Below are positions 32,201 to 41,600 of a stretch of 64,000 nucleotides of DNA, one piece after another (positions within the stretch are counted from its first letter, which is position 1; each line of letters begins with the position of its first letter). The position numbers were made by a program, and so were the translations under genes. Below the pieces are notes generated by a model. It saw only the letters and a program-made list of their open reading frames with translations, was not told where the DNA came from and did not search any database. This DNA is from Yamagishiella unicocca (Eukaryota; Chlorophyta; Chlorophyceae; Chlamydomonadales; Volvocaceae), in contig BDSL01000068.1 of NCBI GenBank assembly GCA_003116995.1, positions 186,001-250,000 of the forward strand. The letters are read 5' to 3'.

Positions 32201-35200
32201 CCACTGGGATAGGCCTGCTCCCCACCCCGGGATATGCACCAGCTAACCGGCTTGAGTAACTGGCTCTCCTCTGTAACCCTCCCGGGATATCATACGCCTC
32301 TTTTTTAAAGTTTTCTTCCAAAGGATGGAATAACATCTTATGGTATAAAGGGACGGGGGGATGCGGGACTCTTGTCTGCCGCGACCCGCAGCGGGACGAG
32401 AGAGAGCGGTCGCAGCGGTAGGGTCCGGCTCACCCTCCGAGGTGCACACCCTCCGCCCGCCACCCACTCACCGTGTGTCTCCCGCTGTTGCGGGCCTCAT
32501 GACGTAATCACATGATGACGTAATCACATGGAGACGGGAGACGTAATCATGTGATGACGTAATCACGATGATGATGACGTCATTGACGTCACCACCTCAT
32601 GATGCCGCACCACGCCGCAGGGAGCGCCGCACCAACAGCACCATCAGCATCAGCGAGGACTCGGACAGCACGCCCCCCGCTCGACTGGGTCGCCGCCAGT
32701 CCGAAGTCATCACGCAGGTGGGGCAGGGGTGGTTTCAAGGAAGACCCGTGGACGCCACCGGCGGATCACCGTGGTGGGGTAACACGCGATATTTCGCCCA
32801 TGCCAAGCTTGGTCGGCACCTTAGCGAGGTTCGGCATCTTAGCATCTTAGCAAGGTTCGGCATCTTAGCATCTTAGCAAGGTTCGGCATCTTAGCGTCTT
32901 AGCAAGGTTCGGCATCTTAGCAAGGTCCGGCATCTTACATCTTAGCAAGGTTCGGCATCTTAGCAAGCTCCGGCATATGATTGGTTCTGACCTCAATAGC
33001 TAATCAGCTAGGGCGGAGCAGCATAAGAACGTGTATTTAAATCACAGGGCGGGGTAGGGGCGGGGGGGGCTCCGCTTCTGCCTCCCATGGTATAGCGGTG
33101 GTTCTGGAGCGGGCTACGCGGTCGGCTGTACACCGCCGCCTTGCAAGCTCCCCCACGCCACGTGCACAGCACCTACCTCCCCGGGCTCCCTTTCGGCGCC
33201 GGGTTGAGTTGCCCAACAAGGGCGCCCCCCCCCAACAAGGGCGCCCCCCCTCACCCTAAATCCCACTTCAGAGTAAAATCGAGACGGAATCTGTTCCCCA
33301 TCCCGCGCAGGATGTGCAAGCTGTGAACCCCGAGGAGACTGCAGACACGTTGCTGGACGACTTCAACGACTTGCTGGAGTCCACGGACATGAGGGCGTCG
33401 GGTGAGAGGGAGAGGGGGAGGTTGGAGGGAGAGGGGGAGGGTTGGAGGGGGAGGGTTGGAGGGAGAGGGTTGGAGGTTGGAGGGCTTTCGAGGAAGACCC
33501 GTGGATGCGAGAAAAGACCGTTGGGGGAGGGGAGAGGGTTGGAGGGGAGGGGGGCAGCGAGAAGACCCGGTTACAAGACACGGGGGGTAGGGGGGTGCGA
33601 GGACAAGCCGTGTACGAGGGGAAAACCGTTTGGGACACATCGGGTAGGGGTAGGAGGGAGGGGTGCGGACAGGGTGCTGATGGGCGCGCGGAGCAGCCTC
33701 GGTGAGGCGGTCATGTGTGCGGGGTGGGGCAGCCTGGGTCACCAACAAAGCAGGGAACGAAGTGCCGCGGTATGGCACGAGTCCAAGGTCGCATGCTGGG
33801 GTGACGGAGTGGGGTAGTCTGGGGGCTCCGCACATGCGTGTTCCTGCAGACAGACAGGCACTGGGGGGGAGACGTCGCTGCGACGGCTGTATGGGCCCTC
33901 CGGGGGATTGCATTTCGCCAGCCAGGGCGTGATGGTGGCTTACAGTGGTTTTGAGCTCCAGGGGGGGCTGTGTCCGCGCCCGTGCCCGCGCCCGTTCCTC
34001 CCATGGGCAGCCCGCTGAAGGACCTTTTCGGCCTGACATCAAAAAACCCTAAAACCCTAAAACCCAAATACTCCCCGCGCAGCCAACTCGAATCTGTCCG
34101 ATGTGGTGGCGCTGCCACCCAAGCCATCGACGGCGCAGCGCCCCGCGTCCATGCAGGGGCAGCGGCAGGTGAGGTGGCGGGGAAGGGTTCCGACGGCAGT
34201 TGGGGTGGCATTCAAACCGACGGCAGTGTGTGGGGGGGGTGTAAAAACTAATCCGCAAATTCCAGTGGGGGGGGCACGTGTGGGGTAATGGCATCCCTTG
34301 TGGGTGCGGCAGAGTGTCTTGGTCGGGAGCTTCAGACGGCAACAAACCCTGGGTGCTGGGCTGCCCTGGTGTATTCTGGCGATCCATTCGCCCGTTGCCG
34401 AGGCTGCTGTGACGACCCTCACGGGTCCAATACACCCTCGCGAACCTCCCCGTCCACCCCTCGCCGCAATAATCGTCAGCGCCGACCCACGGGTCTTCTT
34501 CTCATATCTCCGCACTCTATTCCCGCTCTTATCATCGTGGCAGGAGTCCAAGGAGACGGAGTATTCGGACATGTTCTCGACCAACTTGAGTGACGATGAC
34601 AGCAGTCAGGCGCAGCTCGAGGCATCTTCCCGCGCAGCCAGCCGCCAGACCAGCATGCAAAAGCCCGCGCCGGCGCCGGCGGCACCTCCGGCCAAGGCCG
34701 CGGAACGGCGGCCTGCTCGGCCGTCAGTGAGCTCGTCTATCTACTCGGACGATTCGGACTTCCTGAGTGACGACGCCAAGGCAGAGAAGGCGGAGAAAAT
34801 ACGAGCGGCCGAGTTGCGCGCTGCCGGTAAGGTGGCGCCATAGAGATCTTGTAACGGGGGAGGGCGGCGAGACCCGGTGACACGACACAGGAGACGGAGG
34901 TCAGAAACTAGCCGGCGGATAGCCCTACGGGGGGGTGCAGGGAAAACCCGTGTAGGATGAAAACCCGTGTCCTACGGGTGGGCGTCTGGGTGGGCAGCCG
35001 CGCTGTCCTCCCGGGGACCCGTTTTAAAAAGAGGCTGAGCGTCGTATATCCAGCTGTCTACTCTGTACGGTGTGTTCGTTGCGGCGTCCTGCGTGTGGTC
35101 TCACCCAAAGTCCCCGACATCAAGCTGCATCAAGCTGCGTCACCAGCAAGCGATCGGCGGACCGGATCCCCAACAATGTTTGCAAACCCTGAAACCCTAA

Positions 35201-36908
35201 AACCCTAACACCCTAACCCCCCCACCCGGGTGCCCTCCCGTCGTGTCCTCAGCTGCACTGGCCAAGGAGGCGGACAGCTCATCGGGGCTGTTTGGCTCCT
35301 CCTCCTCGATTTCCACCAATGCGGAGTCCATCGACATCGTTGGTGACGGGGGCGGCAAGAGCAAGGCTGCGGCTGGGCAGCGCATGCTCATTCACCAGAG
35401 CAGCTCGTCCATGTCCGGTATGCGCAGGTGGGTGGCCGCTTGGCGGGCGGGCGGGATGGATGGATGGATGGATGGGGATTCGCGGGCCAGGGAGGGGCCA
35501 GGGAGGGCCAGGAAGGGCCAGGAAGGGCCAGGAAGGGCCAGGAAGGGCCAGGGAGGCAAGGAGGGAGCCGGCGAGGAGGGGTGAGGGGGTGAGGCGGCAC
35601 TCACAGCATTGCTACCAAGCAGCCCGGTGTACGGAGGAAGCAGACCGCCGGTTAAGCGCCTGCTTCTGTGTGAGTGTGCGAGCATCGTTTCGTGGACAGG
35701 CCGGGGGTCGGGGATGCGACTTGGGTCCACCGGGACATCTCCAGCTGGGGGGGTGAGGGCGTCCCCTCGGGTTTTGTTGGCCTCTTCGGGCACGAGAACT
35801 GCAAAGGACGGGACGGGGGCGGCTCACAGACCACACGCTACCGTATCGCCCGCCTTCCAAACCGCATTGTGACACCTTCTGCCGTACATCGTACACCGTA
35901 CGCAGGGCGGATTCGGAGCTGCCGTCCGCCTCGCAGCGCCGCAGCACAGCGGCTCGCGCTAAGCTCAGCGGGCTGTCCTTCAGCGCTGAGCGGCTGGAGG
36001 TGGAGCACAGCGAAAGCATCGCCTACAGCGACGACTTGGACATTGATGGGGAGATCGAGGTGGGCGCCGTCAGCGTCCCCCCACGGGTGCCCGGAGCTGG
36101 CAAAGCCGCCGCTGCGGCGCCGTCGCACTCGGGCCGGCCGCAGACTCGGTACGGCGGTAGCGGCGGCGGCGGCCAACCGTCGTTCGGGTGAGTTAGTGGT
36201 TAGGGCGGGTGGCGAGGGACCGGCAGGAGCAAGTGGGTAGGGTAGTCCTGACACATGGGAATGTGAGGACCCCAGTATTGTGCAGCGTAGGCTTACCCAG
36301 CAGCAGGCGGGGTGCAGGGGTTGCGAGTGCAGGGGGTGTTGGGCGTCCGATTCCAGTTCGCAAGGCAAGGGCTGAGCTGCGGATTAGGGTTTGTTGGTTG
36401 CTCGGCTAGTCACCCTTTGGGTCTGGGGCCGTGGGGGGATACCGACGAGATGAAGGGAGGGGCGCCTGTGTGTTTGCCGGGTCCAAGGCGTCGTACAACA
36501 ACTGTACGACGAGCAGTAACTACCTAGTCGTAGCGCGCGAAGGCACAACTTCTCGGATCGTATCACCAGTATCACCATCGTACTGCAGTTAGTTACTCGG
36601 AACCGCCTTAACCGCTTTTCTTCTCTGTTCCGCCGAAACCACGCAGGCGGACGGCGGCGGCTGGCGACGATTCTCTGGGTGAGACGCAGGACATAGAAGA
36701 TGCACTTGCAGATATGTCTAGCGATGATGGCGGTGGTGGAGGGGCGCGGCGGGGTGGCGGTGGAGGTGGTGGTGGCGGCGGCTATGTGGGCGGCGGATAC
36801 GGTGGGGGCGGATACGGGGGCGGCGGGTACGGTGGGGGTGGCGGTGGCGGATACGGCGCCAGCCGGCCGGCTGCCCGAGGCGGTGGCGGCTATGGCGGGT
36901 ATTACTAA
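26254..36908 (+). CDS. MAP10-N-like domain protein with YSD-acidic repeats, 1728 residues
   Basis: Thirteen exons join with every phase matching: 26254-26550, 26842-29349, 29699-30092, 30377-30550, 30892-31048, 31567-31947, 32621-32717, 33311-33401, 34083-34168, 34544-34826, 35253-35427, 35906-36187, 36647-36908 (TAA). Residues 1-140 (IPYAIAFSFLDYPLILVYP, SGKSCML, then VTLFSPGGVEVGTVHLSCRL) resemble the N-terminal domain of microtubule-associated protein 10 (DUF4497). The rest is mostly disordered: Ala/Gln-rich, Glu-rich blocks near 27540 and 28730-28870, a hydrophobic Met/Ala-rich helix (MTSVLMWEVMSLVTMRTVLS), a PYMPG/YAQQ repeat, then acidic motifs built on YSD (DYSDGF, SYSDMYDDDDFED, EYSDMF, IYSDDSDFLSDD, AYSDDLDID). 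The C terminus is a GGYGGG tract. A role at microtubules or cilia is inferred from the family. Confidence 0.82.
30273..30342. repeat. 14-base tandem repeat, five copies
   Basis: Units of CTCCGAAACCACAT lie in the intron before the exon at 30377 of the MAP10-like gene. They also keep the reading frame open, which makes the ORF look longer than the exon. Confidence 0.85.
30585..30700. repeat. 18-base tandem repeat
   Basis: Units of AGCTCTATGGGCTGCTAC follow a longer unit containing GTTAGGATTGTGGGCTGC. The array lies just after the donor at 30551 in the MAP10-like gene. Confidence 0.8.
31194..31276 (+). repeat. Dispersed intronic repeat, family A, long copy
   Basis: About 83 bases starting GGTTTCAAGGAAGACCCGTG match positions 1349-1432 over the full length, including the right end GATGCATGCTGGAGAACTGG. 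Shorter copies of the left part are at 32730-32757 and 33484-33522. All lie in introns, sense to the host gene. Confidence 0.85.
32498..32592. repeat. ATGACGTAATCACATG cluster
   Basis: Four copies of TGACGTAATCA or GACGTAATCA, then TGACGTCATTGACGTCA, fall within 95 bases shortly before the exon at 32621. These are bZIP/CRE-like palindromic cores. They could be a tandem repeat or an intronic enhancer. Confidence 0.7.
32808..32978. repeat. TTCGGCATCTTAGCAAGG tandem repeat
   Basis: About eight imperfect 18- to 26-base units of TTCGGCATCTTAGCAAGG lie in the intron between 32718 and 33310 of the MAP10-like gene. Confidence 0.85.
34048..34070. repeat. Interstitial telomere-type run
   Basis: AAAACCCTAAAACCCTAAAA is the complement of the Chlamydomonas-type telomere unit TTTTAGGG. 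It ends close to the acceptor at 34082. Similar runs lie at 3085-3102, 4175-4194, 35184-35212, 37250-37268 and 43477-43501. Confidence 0.85.
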
Positions 36909-38662
36909 CCGAGGAGAGCGGACATGCCTTGGCTGGTACCTGCCTTTCTTTTCTTGCGCTACAATAGGGGTAGTTTGACCTGGATAAGGTTGGATAAAGG
37001 GCCGGGAGGCCTGGTAGGAGGGCAAACCCAATAATACAATTAACCATATCGTCGATCATATGGTCTGGGGCCTACTGAAACAGCTACTAGTACAAACAAA
37101 AGGAGGACGGCGAGTGGGGCAGGACGGAGCGTGTGGGATGGCGTGGCATGTTGAAACTCAGCGCGTCAGGGGGTCGCCAGGAGGTGCAGTTTTGCGGCGG
37201 TGGGGTTGCGCGTACTGGCGGGATTCACGTAGGCTCACTTTGGGGCCGTAAAACCCTAAAACCTAAAACTGTCCCTGGCTAGATTGGAGGGCTTAAGGGC
37301 GCGTTGCGCATGTATCATGTTCACCTGGCAGCAGATCCGGGTAATGGATGCCGTTACGGTAGGCAGACAGAGAGCTCTGAATCAAGGAGTAGAAGAGCGA
37401 TAGCGGGTTTGGTAAGACGCGCAAGATAAATGCTGTGCACATGTATGTGTGTGTGTTTTGAGGAGAACCCGCCGGCGCTCTGGAGGCGGTCGTTGGGAGG
37501 CCAGACCGTTACCGTTATACATATGTACGGCCAGGTTGTAACGACCGAGGCGGAGCCGGATCTGACGCACCGTGTCTGTGCCTCAAACAGCGATGTCAGA
37601 GAGCGCATTCAGGTGCACGCTGCTGGCAACATGCGTTCGACAGCACCAGTGCCTCTCGCGCGTTACTGAAGCACTGTGGCGCTCATCATAGGAGGGGGTG
37701 GCGTCAAGTCTTCCTCTCCGGAGGAGGTGAGGCCTCTGGGATGACGGCGTTCCAACAATGACCTTTACAGGGTACGAAGTCTTGTGTAAGTGGCTTCCCG
37801 ACCCGCTTGCGAAAAATGAACACGTTGTGGATATTACCAGCAGCGCCCTGGCTTCCCGACACCTGAAACGTACACGGAATGCTCGCCGCCGGCTGACCTA
37901 CAAAACTGCAAAATTGCCCGAAAGCCTCGCCCTCTCGTGTATCCCGCATTCCCGCTGCAAATGTTGCCTCTGCCTGACTCACCCTGTGCACGGTGCTTTG
38001 CACAGCCACGGCCTCCCCGAGACCACGGACCGGAGCCAAAACGGTCGCAACTACTACTGGATAACAATAAACCACGCACGGCGGCAGATGCGCTGTCTCA
38101 AGGCGGCCTTCACCCCCCCGCAGGGCGAGCATGCCAAGGACCGCGTTCCTACGAACTGCGGCCCATGATCTCAGGCATGGCGACACGTCCTTTTCGCGCA
38201 CCTCCACGTCTCCCAATACCAATCTTGCCCTCCTCACCACTGGGCACGTGCCACCGCAAAACCCGCAATCCCCCCGCCTTGACGCGACGAGATGCAGTGC
38301 AATCCATCCGCTTGTTGTACCGGCACCAACGAACAAACGGCCGAGGCGTCTCCTCCCGTCGCCAAGCGGAGCTTCCTGGCGCGAGCTGTGCTTCCCCTCA
38401 GTTGCATCCGGACCCAACAAACCCCACGTGATGGCATGGAGCGCTATCCGTTGGGCACGTAAGACTTCGTTCTACCCTCGAGGGCAACGTTGGTGTGCAC
38501 CTGTCCCCCGAGACCGCCTCCCATCCCCAGCCCGATTCCGCCCGACTAGGGCCATGCAGGCCAGGGCAGCTTACCGTATGCCGGGGCTTCCCTTAACCCC
38601 CAGCGTGCCCCATCCCCAGCCGACGTAACCTGACGTCACGACATGAGAGTCGTTCCGATGTT
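36909..38662. other. 3' flanks of two converging genes; no supported gene
   Basis: The MAP10-like and fibrillin genes end facing each other here. A minus-strand ORF of 238 codons at 37704-38420 has no domain, poor amino-acid composition and no splice partners, so I leave it uncalled. Candidate TGTAA signals lie at 37537-37541 (+) and 37765-37769 (-), which would give 3' UTRs of about 630 and 900 bases. A telomere-type run is at 37250-37268. Confidence 0.45.
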
Positions 38663-41600
38663 TTACTTGCGCGGAATGACCGGCGCCGCAGCCGCTAGTC
38701 GTGCCCGCAGCGCCCTCTCCGCCGCCACAACAACCTCCTTGACGTCCTTCGCGGCCTTCTCCGCCTCCTTCCTCGCGGCCGCCGCCTCGTCCAGCTGCGC
38801 GGAGACGGTCTTGACGTCGGCCTCGGCCTCGTCCACGCGCGACCGGGCGGAGAGCACCTCCTTGAGTCCCGCCCCAGCGGACTTCTCAATGTCCCTGCCG
38901 AAGGGACACATCACACGGCCGGCCAAAGGCAAGGCGACTCGCTCAGATCTCCAGATCTTCAGATCTCCAGACCCAGGAAGGACAGCTCACGCGGAGGGCT
39001 GCACGCTTGGCGGGCCTTATGGCGGGAGAGTGCGGCGGCATGTGAGGATGTGCGAGCCGGCCGGCGAAAGCGAGCAGCACACTGGTGCTTGGCACCGCTG
39101 TTGCCATCGAGCTCGGCGACAAGAGGTCCATGGCGAGCGTCAGGGCGTTGCGCAGTGGGCAGGAAAGACACGGTGGAGGGAGGAGGAAAAAACGCTAGGA
39201 CTGTGTCGTGGTCCCGGTCGGTCAACGCAGCAGCCAACCGCGACACACTTACTTGAGCTCCTTGAGCGCGTCGCGAGCTTCCGCCTGGCGCTCCTTGATC
39301 TCGTTGGACAGCTGGGCCAGAAGCTCCTTGATGGATACCTGGCGCTCACGCTCGGCCTGAGGGCGGAGGGTTACGAAAAAACCCTAAAGGTAACGACATC
39401 GGCGGAACGCGAAGGAAGTACTTGTGGGGATACTTGGGAGTTGTGCAGTTGCCGACGTGGAGGCACGGCGCCTCCGCACGCACCTGGCGCTCCGCCTCCG
39501 CGCGCTCGCGAGCGGCCTTGGCGTCCGCGGCCTTGGCCTCGGCCTCCGCAACCTGCGGCCAAACGGAGACCAGTCAGAAGGGCACGAGGGACGGCGGGCG
39601 AGTGAGTGAGCGAGTGAGTGGGCGAGTGAGTGAGCGAGTGAGCGAGTGAGCGAGTGAGCGAGTGAGCGAGTGAGCGAGTGAGTGAGCGAGTGAGTGGGCG
39701 AGTGAGTGAATGGGTGAGTGTGTGTGTGTGTGAATGAGTGGGTGAGTGGGTGAGTGGGGCGGCCTGCGGTCCAATGTGCGAGAGGGATTGCCGGCGCTCC
39801 GCTCGCGGGGAGCGCACGTGCTGATGGCATGGCGGCAGCGCGCGATTACAAGGGGGTGGGAGGGACCAGGCGACGCGTGGAACTACGGCACTGCGGGAAC
39901 TACGGCACTGCGGGAACTACGGCACTGCGGGAACTGAGGCACTGCGGGAACTACGGCACTGCGGGAACTGAGGCACTGCGGGAACCCCCTCAAGGCATGC
40001 TAGCCCGGGATGCACCCGCTGCGACGCCCGCGCACTGCGGTCGCCCCGTCATACATGTACACACATACCTTGCGGGCGCGCTCCTCCTCCTGCTCCCGCC
40101 GGCGGCGCTCCCTGCGAGTTGCGAGCGGCGCAGTAGCAGGGTAGGGTCGGGCACGTTAGTTGGGAGTGAAAATTCACGGCTAACTGAATTTCAAAAAACC
40201 AACAGATGCCACCGCCGCCACTCCAACACGAACCCCAGAAGGCATGCTTCACGCACGTTCCCTCCGCCACCTGTTCATGCGCGGTGGCTGGTTCGCTGGC
40301 TTCCGCGTGCCATTGGCCGTGAGGTAATACCCACCGCTACGCCCATTGGCATACCGTACGGTAGATTCCAGGGCGTTCTGTGTATGCCTCCTGCGCTTTC
40401 CCCTGGCCTCACCGAGGGTCCTCGTCAACCTCCTCCACCGGCTGCTTGCGGCCGCGCTGGGTGCCGGACCGGGCTGGCGCCGCCACCGCCACCTTGCTGC
40501 TGCCGCCAGACGGCTTGGCCGGGGCCACCGCCACTTTGGCGCTGCCGCCGCGCTGCTCCTTCAGCTGCTGACGCACCTGCGTTGGCGGTTAGCGGTTAGG
40601 GCGGTTGGCCGGTGGAAACGAGCCCCATCCAAAGTACCGGCACCTCGCCGCCGCCGAGTACGAATTACGGATGATGGTATTTTGCATCCATGCTCAAACT
40701 AACCAATAATACTGTGAACCTCCCTAGATCACACGCTGCAGGAGCCCAAAGAGTGACCCTCATTGACCCGCATGACGGCAGGAGCTCTGGCGCGCTGTTT
40801 CGATGCTCCTACGTGCTTTTATCCCCCTTGCCATTGCCCCGTGCGACTGGTTTTTTCGCCGCCGCCAGACGTGTCGCGAACCGACGTGCATGCATGACGT
40901 AAGCTGAACGCAGATCCAATGCAGATCCAACGCGGATTCAATGCAGATCCAATGTGGATCCAATGCAGATCCAAGGAAAATCCAAGACAAATCCAAGGCG
41001 AATCCAAGCCACCATCCGGAGAATTGCCCCACTGCCGCACCTGGCGCTCCGCAACGGTGGCGGCGCTGACCAGCTTGCGACCCCCTCCGAAGAAGGGGGC
41101 CGCCTCGGCAGCCGCATCAGAGCCCTCGCCGTCGGACTGCGCAGCAGCCAGCAGCAACCGCAGCAGCCACAGAACCCGTTCATCCCATGCTTTCTCGAAA
41201 CGTAAAACACTCATCTTCGCACACGTGCAACGCAGTGTGGGATGACTGGCTGCAGTGCGGCATCACGCCAGCCCTCGACCCTCTGTGCCCCTTGCAACCC
41301 CTTGCAAACCCCTTGCCAACTCCCCGCGGCCGCGCTACAGGCATTGGCGAGCGCCCATGGCAGCTCCATACGACAGATCCACGCCCCCAAAGCGCCGGCG
41401 CCTCCACCTCACCTCCGACTCGGACTCGGCCTCAGCCTGCTCCGTGATTCGCTGGAACACAAACACAATGTCGTCCTCGCTGCGGCCGCCGTTCTGCACG
41501 GGCGTACGGCACGTGCGGTTGGCGCTTAGCAGGTGCGCGTGCGGGTTGGGTGAGGCGCTGGAGGATCAGAGCGGCGACTGCGCAGTGCGCGCTGTGCCAG

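Noticed and set aside
37704..38420. Minus-strand ORF of 238 codons between the MAP10-like and fibrillin genes
   Set aside because: No domain, no splice partners and unlikely composition. It lies where two long 3' UTRs should be; GC-rich sequence gives such ORFs by chance.
39600..39765. A CRISPR array
   Set aside because: Units are 8-12 bases with no unique spacers; this is a minisatellite in an intron of a nuclear gene.
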